64,000 bases of DNA from Micromonospora sp. RP3T (lineage in GTDB: Bacteria; Actinomycetota; Actinomycetes; Mycobacteriales; Micromonosporaceae): positions 62,001-126,000 of the forward strand of contig NZ_PYPS01000004.1 of NCBI RefSeq assembly GCF_003027925.1, in the 5' to 3' direction. Shown piece after piece: positions 8,341 through 16,536 of this stretch. The notes beneath the pieces were generated by a model. It was given only the letters and a program-made list of their open reading frames with translations, was not told where the DNA came from and did no database searches. Numbering within the stretch: the stretch's first letter is position 1; every line of letters begins with the position of its first letter. The translations under genes were made by a program, and so were the position numbers.

Positions 8341-9811
8341 CCACGGCGGGCGGCTGCGTCGCCGGCTGGCCGGCTGGTCGCTGCGCCGCCGCCTGGTGCT
8401 CTCCGTGGTGGCGCTGCTGGCGCTGGTCAGCGTCGGCATCGGCGGCCTGACCACTGTCGCGCTGCGACACTTCCTGGTCGGGCGGATCGACGACCAGCTC
8501 ACCGGCGGCGAGTCCCGCCGACACGTGCGGCAGCCCTCGCCGTTCGAGCTGCCGCAGGAGCGACCGAGCACGTTCCGCCCGGGGTTCCCGCCCGGCTACC
8601 CGGCCGATTCCGTGGCGGCGCGGGTCGTCGACGGGAAGGTCGACCTGGCGTTCCGGCAGGCGGCCACGCAGCCGGCCGCGGTGCCGGTGGGGGAGGTGGC
8701 GCCGCTGGCCCGGCTCCGTCCCGACGACGCGCCGCGCACGGTCGCGCTCGCCGGGCGCGGTGACTACCGGGCGGTGGCCCGGCAGATGCCCGACGGCGAC
8801 GTCCTCGTCTTCGCCATCCCGCTGTCCGAGGTCGACGAGACGGTCATGTGGATGGTCGTCGCCCAGGCCGGGGTGATCGGCGCCGGCCTGGTCATCGCCG
8901 GCGGCCTCGGCGCGCTGATCGTCCGGGGCACGTTGCGGCCGCTGAACCGGGTCGCGGCCACCGCGGCCCGGGTCGCCGAGCTGCCGCTGGACCGGGGCGA
9001 GGTGGCGCTGTCGGTCCGGGTGCCGGCCGCCGACACCGACCCGCGCACCGAGGTCGGGCAGGTCGGGGGCGCGCTCAACCGGATGCTCGGCCACGTCGCC
9101 GCCGCGCTCGCCGCCCGGCAGGCCAGCGAGACCCGGGTACGCCAGTTCGTCGCCGACGCCAGCCACGAGCTGCGGACGCCGCTGGCCGCCATCCGGGGGT
9201 ACGCGGAGGTGGCCCGGCGCGGCCGGCAGGAGGTGCCACCGGACGTGGCGCACGCGTTGCGCCGGGTCGAGTCGGAGAGCACCCGGATGACCAGCCTCGT
9301 GGACGACCTGCTGCTGCTCGCCCGGCTGGACTCCGGCCGACCGCTGGCCGCCGAGCCGGTCGACCTGACCGCCATGGCGGTGAACGCGGTCAGCGACGCG
9401 CACGTGGCCGGCCCGGAGCACCACTGGCAGCTCGACCTGCCGGACGAGCCGCTCACCGTCACCGGCGACGGCCACCGCCTGCACCAGGTGCTGACGAACC
9501 TGCTCGCCAACGCGCGGGTGCACACCCCGGCCGGCACCACCGTCACCACCCGGCTGTCCCCCGCCCCGGACGGCGTGGAGCTGCGGGTCACCGACGACGG
9601 GCCGGGCATCCCGGCCGAGCTGCAACCGGAGGTGTTCGAACGGTTCGCCCGTGGCGACAGCTCCCGCTCCCGCGCGCACGGCAGCACCGGCCTGGGGCTG
9701 GCCATCGTCGCCGCCGTGGTGGAGGCCCACCACGGCCGGGTCGAGGTGGCCAGCCGTCCCGGCCACACGGCGTTCACCGTCTGGCTGCCGGGATCCACAG
9801 CGGACGCATAG
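8318..9811 (+). CDS. Sensor histidine kinase
   Basis: The 497-residue kinase has two membrane segments (about residues 24-48 and 178-202), an extracytoplasmic sensor of about 130 residues without a recognised fold, a HAMP linker, the phospho-acceptor motif DASHELRTPLAAIRG, N box LTNLLANARVH, and ATP lid boxes DDGPGI and STGLGLAIV. It starts at ATG 8318, inside the end of the regulator gene, so the two form a translationally linked pair of the MprAB/CseBC layout. The signal is unknown; position upstream of glycosyltransferases suggests envelope stress or carbohydrate sensing. Confidence 0.92.
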   Translation: MSSSPRSDHGGRLRRRLAGWSLRRRLVLSVVALLALVSVGIGGLTTVALRHFLVGRIDDQLTGGESRRHVRQPSPFELPQERPSTFRPGFPPGYPADSVAARVVDGKVDLAFRQAATQPAAVPVGEVAPLARLRPDDAPRTVALAGRGDYRAVARQMPDGDVLVFAIPLSEVDETVMWMVVAQAGVIGAGLVIAGGLGALIVRGTLRPLNRVAATAARVAELPLDRGEVALSVRVPAADTDPRTEVGQVGGALNRMLGHVAAALAARQASETRVRQFVADASHELRTPLAAIRGYAEVARRGRQEVPPDVAHALRRVESESTRMTSLVDDLLLLARLDSGRPLAAEPVDLTAMAVNAVSDAHVAGPEHHWQLDLPDEPLTVTGDGHRLHQVLTNLLANARVHTPAGTTVTTRLSPAPDGVELRVTDDGPGIPAELQPEVFERFARGDSSRSRAHGSTGLGLAIVAAVVEAHHGRVEVASRPGHTAFTVWLPGSTADA

Positions 9812-9856
9812 GTCGTTCACGGGGGTGGGTCAGCGGGCCCTCCGAGGCTTGCCGGC

Positions 9857-12241
9857 ATGGACAGAACCGAGAGCCTGCTGACCGCGCCGACGGGTGGACC
9901 GTCCGCGACCGGGCCGGCCCCCACCCCCGTACCGGAGTCGGCCCCCACCGCGGCGGACCCGCCCGGCCGCGACCCGCGCTGGGCGCGTCCCGCCCTGGTC
10001 GGCCTGCTGGTCGCCACCGGCCTGCTCTACCTGTGGGGACTGGGCGCCTCCGGCTGGGGCAACGCGTTCTACTCGGCTGCCGCACAGGCCGGCTCGGAGA
10101 GCTGGCAGGCGTTCTTCTACGGTTCCTCGGACGCGGCCAACTCGATCACCGTGGACAAGACGCCGGCCTCGCTCTGGCTGATGGCGCTGTCGGTCCGTGT
10201 CTTCGGGCTGAGCAGCTGGTCGATCCTGGTGCCGCAGGCGCTGCTCGGCGTCGCCTCGGTCGCCGTGCTGTACGCGATCGTCCGCCGCTGGTACGGCCCG
10301 ACGGCCGGCCTGCTCGCCGGCGCGGTGCTGGCGCTCACGCCGGTGGCCACGCTGATGTACCGGTTCAACAACCCCGACGCGTTGCTGGTGTTCCTGCTGG
10401 TGGCCGCCGCGTACGCCACGGTCCGGGCGGTGGAGACCGCGAGCACCCGGTGGCTCGCGCTGGCCGGCGTGCTGGTCGGCCTCGGCTTCCTCACCAAGAT
10501 GCTCCAGGCGTTCCTGGTGATCCCGGTGTTCGCCGCCGTCTACCTGCTGGCCGCGCCGACCGGACCCGGCCGGCGGATCCGGCAACTGCTGCTGGCCGGG
10601 CTGGCGGTGCTGGTCTCCGCCGGCTGGTGGCTGGCGGTCGTGGAGCTGGTGCCGGCGAGCGCCCGCCCGTACGTCGGCGGCTCGCAGCACAACAGCATCC
10701 TGGAGCTGACGCTCGGGTACAACGGCCTGGGCCGGATCACCGGCGACGAGGTGGGCAGCGTCGGCGGGGGCGGTCGGCCGGGCGGTGGGGGCGGCGGACC
10801 GTTCTCCGGCCAGACCGGCCTGCTGCGGATGTTCGACACCGAGGTCGGCGGGCAGATCTCCTGGCTGCTGCCGGCGGCGCTGATCCTGCTGGTCGCCGGC
10901 CTGTGGCTGACCGGTCGGGCGGCGCGTACCGACCGGCGGCGGACCGGCCTGCTGCTCTGGGGCGGCTGGCTGCTGGTCACCGGGTTGATCTTCAGCTTCA
11001 TGTCCGGCATCTTCCACGCCTACTACACGGTCGCGCTGGCGCCCGCCGTCGGCGCCCTGGTCGGCATCGGGACCACCCAGCTCTGGCGGGCCCGCACGGC
11101 GCCCACCCGGTCCGCCGCCGGCTCCGTCCCGACGACCACGCCCGCCGGGCGCGTCCCGGCGCGGAACCGTTGGCGCGGATACGCCGCCACGCTGGTGCTG
11201 GCCGGCACGCTGGCGGTCACCGCCTGGTGGTCCTGGCGCCTGCTCGGCCGTAGCCCCGACTGGCAGCCCTGGCTGCGCCCGGCCGTGCTGGCGACCGGCC
11301 TGACCGCCGCCGTCCTCCTGGCGCTCCTCGACCTCCCGGTGATCAAGGACTTCGGGTCGGCCAGGGCGCCGCACGGTGACGCGAACTCCTTGGTCACCTC
11401 GGGCCGGGCGGGCCGGTGGTGGACACGCGTGGTGGTGACCGGGGTGGCGGCGCTGGGGATGGCGGCGGGAGTGGCCGGGCCGGCCGCGTACGCGGTGCAG
11501 ACCGCGGCGACCCCGCACACCGGCTCGATCCCGAACGCGGGCCCCGACGTGGTGGGTGGCTTCGGCCGGGGCGGCTTCCCCGGTGGGCGGATGCCGGGCG
11601 GCGGGGAGTTCCCCGGCGGCGCGTTCCCCGGCTTCCCGGGCTTCCCGGACGGGGGGAACGGTCAGTTCCCGGGCTTCCCGGGCGGCCGGAACGGCGCGTT
11701 CCCGGGCTTCCCCGACGGCGGCCAGGCACCCGGCGCTCCCGGCGGACCGAACGGCGGCACCGGTCAGGACGGCGGCACCGGTCAGGACGGCGGCACCGGT
11801 CAGGACGGCGGGGCCGGACCGAACGGCGGGGCCGGTCAGGACGGCGGGCGCGGGCAACGCGGCGGCGGCCCGGGCGGACTGCTCGACGCGCGCGAGCCGA
11901 GCGCCGAAATGACGGCGCTGCTCAAGGCCGACGCCGAGGACTACACCTGGGTCGCGGCCACGATCGGCTCGAACAACGCCTCCGGCTACCAGCTCGCCAC
12001 CGGCGAGCCGGTGATGCCGATCGGCGGTTTCAACGGCAGCGACCCGTCGCCGACGCTCGCCGAGTTCCAGCGGTACGTGTCCGACGGCCGGATCCACTGG
12101 TTCCTCGGCGGCGGCGGGTTCCGGGCCAACGGCGGCAGCAGCGCGTCGACCGAGATCGCCGCCTGGGTGGCCGAGAACTTCACCGCGACCACCGTCGACG
12201 GGGTGACCGTGTACGACCTGAGCAGCGGAAAGCAGGGCTGA
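9857..12241 (+). CDS. GT39-family membrane glycosyltransferase with Gly-rich repeat linker
   Basis: The 794-residue protein has about a dozen membrane segments and an ArnT/PMT-like N-terminus (GASGWGNAFYSAAAQAG, DKTPASLWLM, LTPVATLMYRFNNPDALL), which in the family binds a polyprenyl-phosphate sugar and transfers it outside the membrane. It resembles Bacillus YkcB and pairs with a YkcC-like GT2 downstream. Between the last membrane segment (about residue 545) and a C-terminal extracytoplasmic domain (residues about 680-794, DYTWVAATIGSNNASGYQL) lies a low-complexity linker of FPG/GGxGQD repeats. The acceptor is unknown. It starts 45 bp after the kinase gene. Confidence 0.88.
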   Translation: MDRTESLLTAPTGGPSATGPAPTPVPESAPTAADPPGRDPRWARPALVGLLVATGLLYLWGLGASGWGNAFYSAAAQAGSESWQAFFYGSSDAANSITVDKTPASLWLMALSVRVFGLSSWSILVPQALLGVASVAVLYAIVRRWYGPTAGLLAGAVLALTPVATLMYRFNNPDALLVFLLVAAAYATVRAVETASTRWLALAGVLVGLGFLTKMLQAFLVIPVFAAVYLLAAPTGPGRRIRQLLLAGLAVLVSAGWWLAVVELVPASARPYVGGSQHNSILELTLGYNGLGRITGDEVGSVGGGGRPGGGGGGPFSGQTGLLRMFDTEVGGQISWLLPAALILLVAGLWLTGRAARTDRRRTGLLLWGGWLLVTGLIFSFMSGIFHAYYTVALAPAVGALVGIGTTQLWRARTAPTRSAAGSVPTTTPAGRVPARNRWRGYAATLVLAGTLAVTAWWSWRLLGRSPDWQPWLRPAVLATGLTAAVLLALLDLPVIKDFGSARAPHGDANSLVTSGRAGRWWTRVVVTGVAALGMAAGVAGPAAYAVQTAATPHTGSIPNAGPDVVGGFGRGGFPGGRMPGGGEFPGGAFPGFPGFPDGGNGQFPGFPGGRNGAFPGFPDGGQAPGAPGGPNGGTGQDGGTGQDGGTGQDGGAGPNGGAGQDGGRGQRGGGPGGLLDAREPSAEMTALLKADAEDYTWVAATIGSNNASGYQLATGEPVMPIGGFNGSDPSPTLAEFQRYVSDGRIHWFLGGGGFRANGGSSASTEIAAWVAENFTATTVDGVTVYDLSSGKQG
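11753..11860 (+). repeat. Six 18-bp tandem repeats within the GT39 gene
   Basis: Three identical 18-bp units (GGCGGCACCGGTCAGGAC, at 11753, 11771 and 11789) are followed by three diverged units, encoding GGTGQD three times, then GGAGPN, GGAGQD and GGRGQR. They follow an FPG-rich stretch (about 11600-11720). Units are multiples of three, so copy-number change would lengthen or shorten the linker without a frameshift. Confidence 0.9.
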
Positions 12242-12244
12242 CCC

Positions 12245-13468
12245 ATGATCCTCATGCCGGAGCCCCGGGCCGCCGTGCAGGCCCGGCCCACCGCCGAGGG
12301 CGCGGTGCTGGACGTGGTGGTCCCGGTCCACAACGAGGAGGTCGACCTCGGCCCCTGCGTCCGGCGGCTGCACGCGTACCTGACCGCCCAGTTCCCGTAC
12401 CCGTTCCGGATCACGGTGGCCGACAACGCCAGCTCCGACGGCACCCTGGCGGTGGCCGAGGCGCTCGCCGCCGAGCTGCCCGAGGTCGGTGTGCTGCACC
12501 TGGCGGAGAAGGGCCGGGGCCGGGCGCTGCGGGCCGCCTGGTCGGTGTCACCGGCGCCGGTGCTGGCGTACCTGGACGTGGACCTCTCGACCGACCTGGC
12601 CGCGCTGCTGCCGCTCGTCGCGCCGCTGCTGTCCGGCCACTCCGACCTGGCCATCGGCACCCGGCTGGCCCGCACCAGCCGGGTGGTCCGGGGCGCCAAG
12701 CGGGAGGTGATCTCCCGCGGCTACAACCTGCTGCTGCGCGGCACGCTGGCGGTGCGTTTCTCCGACGCGCAGTGCGGGTTCAAGGCGATCCGCGCCGACG
12801 TGGCGGCCGAGCTGCTGCCGCTGGTCCAGGACACCGGCTGGTTCTTCGACACCGAGCTGCTGGTGCTGGCCCAGCGGGCCGGGCTGCGGATCCACGAGGT
12901 GCCGGTGGACTGGGTGGACGACCCGGACAGCCGGGTCGACATCGTCGCCACCGCCCTGGCCGACCTGCGCGGCATCGGGCGCCTCGCTCGGGCGCTGGTC
13001 ACCGGCGCGTTGCCGCTGGCCCGGCTGCGTGCCCAGCTCGGCCGCGCGCCGCTGCCGGCGCCCCCGGCCCAGGTGCCGGTCGGGCTGCCCGGCCAGCTCG
13101 TCCGCTTCGCCGCGGTGGGGGTGGCCAGCACGCTCGCGTACCTGGTGCTCTTCCTGCTGGCCCGCGGCCCGCTCGGCGCGCAACCGGCGAACCTGCTGGC
13201 GCTGCTGCTGACCGCGGTGGCGAACACGGCGGCCAACCGTCGGCTCACGTTCGGCGTCACCGGCCGTCGCCACGCCGGCCGGCACCACCTCCAGGGGCTG
13301 CTCGCGTTCGCGCTCGGCCTGGCCCTGACCAGCGGCTCGCTGGCCGTCCTGCACGCCGTCACGGTCCCGCCGCGCGCCGTCGAACTGGCCGTCCTGGTGG
13401 CGGCCAACCTGGCCGCCACCGCGCTGCGCTTCCTGCTGCTCCGCCTGGCACTGCACCACCGCCCGTGA
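12245..13468 (+). CDS. GT2 polyprenyl-phosphate glycosyltransferase fused to GtrA domain
   Basis: The 407-residue protein has an N-terminal GT2 domain (about 20-250: VVVPVHNEEVDL, nucleotide-sugar D-x-D in YLDVDLSTDL, CGFKAI, GWFFDTELL) of dolichyl/undecaprenyl-phosphate sugar synthase type, and a C-terminal GtrA domain (about 280-405) with four membrane segments. By family it loads a sugar on polyprenyl phosphate and helps flip it, supplying donor to a GT39 enzyme such as its upstream neighbour, three bases away. This matches the YkcB-YkcC arrangement. A 62-bp hairpin repeat follows it. Confidence 0.92.
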   Translation: MILMPEPRAAVQARPTAEGAVLDVVVPVHNEEVDLGPCVRRLHAYLTAQFPYPFRITVADNASSDGTLAVAEALAAELPEVGVLHLAEKGRGRALRAAWSVSPAPVLAYLDVDLSTDLAALLPLVAPLLSGHSDLAIGTRLARTSRVVRGAKREVISRGYNLLLRGTLAVRFSDAQCGFKAIRADVAAELLPLVQDTGWFFDTELLVLAQRAGLRIHEVPVDWVDDPDSRVDIVATALADLRGIGRLARALVTGALPLARLRAQLGRAPLPAPPAQVPVGLPGQLVRFAAVGVASTLAYLVLFLLARGPLGAQPANLLALLLTAVANTAANRRLTFGVTGRRHAGRHHLQGLLAFALGLALTSGSLAVLHAVTVPPRAVELAVLVAANLAATALRFLLLRLALHHRP

Positions 13469-13478
13469 CCCGCACCGC

Positions 13479-13540
13479 GTCGATCATGAGGTTGGCGGTG
13501 GCGACACGCCGTGGAGACTGCCGCCAACTTCATGATCGAC
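13479..13540. repeat. 62-bp inverted-repeat element (REP-like palindrome)
   Basis: Two 20-bp arms (13479-13498 and 13521-13540, outer ends GTCGATCATGA...) are complementary at 19 of 20 positions and flank a 22-bp loop that itself contains a short GGCG/CGCC inverted repeat. It starts ten bases after a stop codon. I recall this GATCATGA.GTTGGCGG sequence as a widespread dispersed palindrome in Micromonospora and Salinispora genomes. It may act as a transcript-end stabiliser or be a non-autonomous mobile unit; only one full copy is in the window. Confidence 0.85.
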
Positions 13541-13554
13541 GGTGGGGTGGCAGG

Positions 13555-14307
13555 GTGGGTGGGGTGTATCGAGAACGGGAGGCGGGCTGGGGGGCGGTGC
13601 GGTGGGCGAGCGTCGCGGTCGGGGGCGGGACGGTGCGGGTGCTGCCGGACGGCTGCCTGGACCTGCTGTGGTCCAGCCGGTCCGGGCTGCTGGTCGCCGG
13701 ACCGGATCGCACCGCGCAGGTGGGCCGTTCGGCGCCGGGGGAGCGGTGGATCGGGCTACGGCTGCCCCCGGGCGTCGGGCCGGCCGTGGTCGGGGTGCCC
13801 GCCGAGGAACTGCGTGACCGCCGTGTCCCGCTCGCCGAGCTGTGGGGCCGCGCCGCCGGCGAGCTGGCCGAGCGGGTCGAGGCGGCGACGGCCGACCCGG
13901 GCGGCCCGGCCGCGGAGCTGGCTGTGACGGGCTGGTCGGCGGCGGGCGCCACGATCCTGGAGGGAGCGGCGCTCGACCGGCTCCGGAGCGCCGGTGGGCC
14001 CGACCCGCTCGGCGCGCACGTGGCCGCCCGGCTGGCCGCCGGGGCCACGGTCGCCGCGACCGCCGCCGAGGTCGGCCTCGGCGCGCGGGCGCTGCACCGG
14101 CGCAGCCGGGCCCTCTTCGGGTACGGGCCGAAGACGCTGGCCCGCATCCTGCGCATGCGGCGCGCGCTGGACCTGGCGCGGCGCGGTGTGCCGCTCGCCG
14201 AGGTCGCCGCACGATCCGGGTACGCCGACCAGGCCCACCTCACCCGCGACGTGCGCGAGCTGGCCGGCGTCCCACCGACCCGGCTGCTCACCCCGCCCGC
14301 CGACTGA
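13555..14307 (+). CDS. AraC-family transcriptional regulator
   Basis: The protein has about 250 residues with an N-terminal effector region (VRVLPDGCLDLLWSSRSG, VAGPDRTAQ) typical of regulators with the DUF6597 type domain, and a C-terminal double helix-turn-helix (about 165-245; LGARALHRRSRALFGYGPKTLARILRM, then AEVAARSGYADQAHLTRDVRELAG). The start is uncertain: GTG 13555 and GTG 13564 are both in frame with weak G-rich ribosome sites. Targets are unknown. Orientation is convergent with the VOC gene. Confidence 0.85.
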   Translation: MGGVYREREAGWGAVRWASVAVGGGTVRVLPDGCLDLLWSSRSGLLVAGPDRTAQVGRSAPGERWIGLRLPPGVGPAVVGVPAEELRDRRVPLAELWGRAAGELAERVEAATADPGGPAAELAVTGWSAAGATILEGAALDRLRSAGGPDPLGAHVAARLAAGATVAATAAEVGLGARALHRRSRALFGYGPKTLARILRMRRALDLARRGVPLAEVAARSGYADQAHLTRDVRELAGVPPTRLLTPPAD

Positions 14308-14335
14308 CCGGCGGGCCGGAGCGCGCCGGCGCGGG

Positions 14336-14362
14336 GCCGGCCGGGTGGCTCGCCCGGTCGGC
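14336..14362. terminator. Hairpin between convergent araC-type and VOC genes
   Basis: A 10-bp stem (14336-14345 with 14353-14362, nine matches) around a short loop lies between two stop codons. There is no T-tract, as is usual in this GC-rich genome, so termination is inferred from position and stem strength. Confidence 0.5.
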
Positions 14363-14387
14363 CGGCGAACGATGCGGCGTGCGCCGG

Positions 14388-14786
14388 TCAGCCGGCCGGC
14401 AGCGGCGCGAACAGGTCCACACCGTTGCCGTCCGGATCGTGCAGGACCGCGTACCGCTGGCCCCAGACCGCGTCCCACGGCGGCAGTTCCCCGTGGTGGC
14501 CGGCGGCGGTCAGCTCGGCGTACCACCGGTCCACCTCGGCCGGGTCGGCGCAGCGGAAGGCCAGGCTCATCCGCGGGCTGCCGGCGGGCGGCGTGAAGCC
14601 GGGATGGAAGCCGCGGATGGTCTCGACGGTGTCCCAGGCCAGCCGTACGCCGGTGGGGAGGGTGACCTCCACGTGCGGTTCCGTCTCGGCGCCGGCCGGG
14701 ATCGGCAGCCCCAGCCGGCGGTAGAAGTCGAGGGTGCGGGCCATGTCGGTGACGACGGTCCCGACGAGATCGAACTGCGGTGTCAT
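14388..14786 (-). CDS. VOC-family (glyoxalase-like) protein
   Basis: The 132-residue protein is a single vicinal-oxygen-chelate domain: VGTVVTDMARTLDFYRRLG at the N-terminus, MSLAFRCADPAEVDRWY in the middle and the terminal HDPDGNGVDLFAPL. Candidate metal ligands are His in EPHVEV and Glu/Asp in the last strand. Family members include dioxygenases, isomerases and antibiotic-binding proteins; no specific role can be given. A -10-like TACCGT lies exactly six bases before the ATG (14793-14798, reverse strand), so it is probably leaderless. Confidence 0.88.
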   Translation of the reverse strand: MTPQFDLVGTVVTDMARTLDFYRRLGLPIPAGAETEPHVEVTLPTGVRLAWDTVETIRGFHPGFTPPAGSPRMSLAFRCADPAEVDRWYAELTAAGHHGELPPWDAVWGQRYAVLHDPDGNGVDLFAPLPAG

Positions 14787-14966
14787 GCCGCCACGGTAGG
14801 CGGCCCCGGGCCGGCGCGTCTTGAACGGATCGGACGGGGGAGGAGTGCCCGGTGTGGCCGCGCGTGTCCGGTCAGGCGCGTACCGTAGGGGACAAGCCCG
14901 ACGTTGAGGAGTAAAGCTCGCGTTCCGGGCGGTGCTCCGATGACCGGCGAGGGAAGGAAAGCAGCC

Positions 14967-15116
14967 GTGACGCACCTGGCCTACCTGGACGCGGGATCCG
15001 GCAGTCTCATCGTGCAGGCGGTGGTCGGCGGGGTGGCCGGAGTGGCCGTGGCCGCCAAGCTCTACTGGCGGCGCCTGGTGACCCGGTTCCGTCGCCAGCC
15101 CACCGACCAGGGCTGA
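14967..15116 (+). CDS. 49-residue membrane microprotein of methyltransferase-sulfatase operon
   Basis: The product (MTHLAYLDAGSGSLIVQAVVG at the start, then one membrane helix and a basic tail YWRRLVTRFRRQ) matches a recurrent actinobacterial small protein with a A-Y-x-D-x-G-S/T-G-S motif before a single membrane segment. GTG 14967 is chosen because GGGAAGGAAAG lies just upstream; a longer reading from 14904 lacks a ribosome site. It begins an operon with a methyltransferase (four bases downstream) and a membrane sulfatase-like enzyme. Function is unknown; it may recruit or scaffold the pair at the membrane. Confidence 0.82.
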   Translation: MTHLAYLDAGSGSLIVQAVVGGVAGVAVAAKLYWRRLVTRFRRQPTDQG

Positions 15117-15120
15117 CGGC

Positions 15121-16536
15121 ATGACGGTTCCCGACACCGGCGTCCGCGTCGAGCCCGGCTCCTTCCGCGACCCCGGCAACCGGGTCTTCCACCGGGCCGG
15201 GGAGGTGCTGCGCGGCCTCGACGAGCGGTCCGCCCGGGACTGGCGGGCGCTGTCCGCCAGCGACCTGTTCCGCGACCTCACCGCCGCCGGCCACCTGGTC
15301 GGCACCGAGGAACTCGTCCCGACCCCGGTCGACGTGCCCTGGGCCGCGGTGCTGCGGCACGACCGCATCCCGTTCGTCTCCCACCCCTACGAGTGGTCGT
15401 ACGCGATGCTGCGCGACGCGGCGTTGCTGCACCTGGACGTGCTGCGCGCCGCGCTGGAGGCCGGCTTCACCACCAAGGACGGGTCGGCCTACAACGTGCA
15501 GTGGCGCGGCGCCCGGCCGGTGTTCATCGACGTCGGCTCGTTCGAGGCGCTGCGCGACGGCGAACCCTGGGCCGGCTACCGGCAGTTCTGCCAGACGCTG
15601 CTCTACCCGCTGCTGATCCAGGCCCACCTCGGGCTGGACTTCCAGCCGTTCCTGCGGGCCCGCATCGACGGCGTCGAGCCGGACCAGATGCGCCGCCTGT
15701 TCGCCGGCACCCGCCGCTGGCGGGCCGGGGTGCCCACCCACGTGCACCTGCACGGCGCGATGCAGGCCCGCCACGCCGACGCCAGCAGCAGCGACGTCCG
15801 CGCCCAGCTCCGCGCCGCCGGGTTCTCCCGCGAGCTGGCCCTGGCCACCGTACGCGGGCTGACCCGGCTGGTCCGCCGGCTCGACCACCGGCCCGGCGAC
15901 AGCCACTGGACGGACTACCAGCGCACCTGCGCGTACTCGGTGCCGGACCGGCAGGCCAAGGAGGACTTCGTCGACCGGGCGGCGGCCGCCACCGCCCCGC
16001 ACTCGGCCTTGGACCTGGGCGCCAACGACGGCCGGTACGCCCGCATCGCGGCCCGGCACGCCGCGTACGTGGTCGCCGTCGAGCAGGACCCGGGCGTGGT
16101 CGACGTGCTCTACCGCGCGCTGCGCGACGAGGGCGAGGGCCGGATCCTGCCGCTGGTGATGGACCTGGCCGACCCGTCGCCGGGCGGCGGCTGGCGCGGC
16201 GTCGAGCGGGCCGCGTTCGTCGACCGGGCACGCGCCGACCTGGTGCTCGCCCTGGCCCTGGTGCACCACCTGGCGATCGGTCGGAACGTGCCGCTGCCCG
16301 ACGTGCTCGACCAGCTCGCCGCGCTCACCGAGCCCGGCGGCAGCCTGGTGGTGGAGTTCGTCCACCCGGACGACCCGATGGCCCGCCGGCTGCTGGCCAA
16401 CAAGCCGGACGGCCTCTTCCCCGACTACCGGTGGGACGCGTTCGAGGCGCTGCTGGCCCGCCGCGGGCGGGTGGTGGCGCGCGCCGAACTGCCCTCCGGC
16501 ACCCGCACGCTCTACCAGGTGGTGATGGGTGGCTGA
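15121..16536 (+). CDS. SAM-dependent methyltransferase of NoeA-like type
   Basis: The 471-residue protein has an N-terminal region of about 260 residues with strongly conserved-looking patterns (SHPYEWSYAMLRDAALLHL, KDGSAYNVQWRG, PVFIDVGSFE, PWAGYRQFC) and a C-terminal class I methyltransferase fold (about 285-450: ALDLGANDGRYARIAA, VVAVEQDP, LALALVHHLAIG). This architecture is annotated as nodulation protein NoeA-like in some genomes. Substrate is unknown; sequence context with a membrane sulfatase-like enzyme suggests modification of an envelope glycopolymer. It overlaps the next gene by eight bases. Confidence 0.85.
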   Translation: MTVPDTGVRVEPGSFRDPGNRVFHRAGEVLRGLDERSARDWRALSASDLFRDLTAAGHLVGTEELVPTPVDVPWAAVLRHDRIPFVSHPYEWSYAMLRDAALLHLDVLRAALEAGFTTKDGSAYNVQWRGARPVFIDVGSFEALRDGEPWAGYRQFCQTLLYPLLIQAHLGLDFQPFLRARIDGVEPDQMRRLFAGTRRWRAGVPTHVHLHGAMQARHADASSSDVRAQLRAAGFSRELALATVRGLTRLVRRLDHRPGDSHWTDYQRTCAYSVPDRQAKEDFVDRAAAATAPHSALDLGANDGRYARIAARHAAYVVAVEQDPGVVDVLYRALRDEGEGRILPLVMDLADPSPGGGWRGVERAAFVDRARADLVLALALVHHLAIGRNVPLPDVLDQLAALTEPGGSLVVEFVHPDDPMARRLLANKPDGLFPDYRWDAFEALLARRGRVVARAELPSGTRTLYQVVMGG

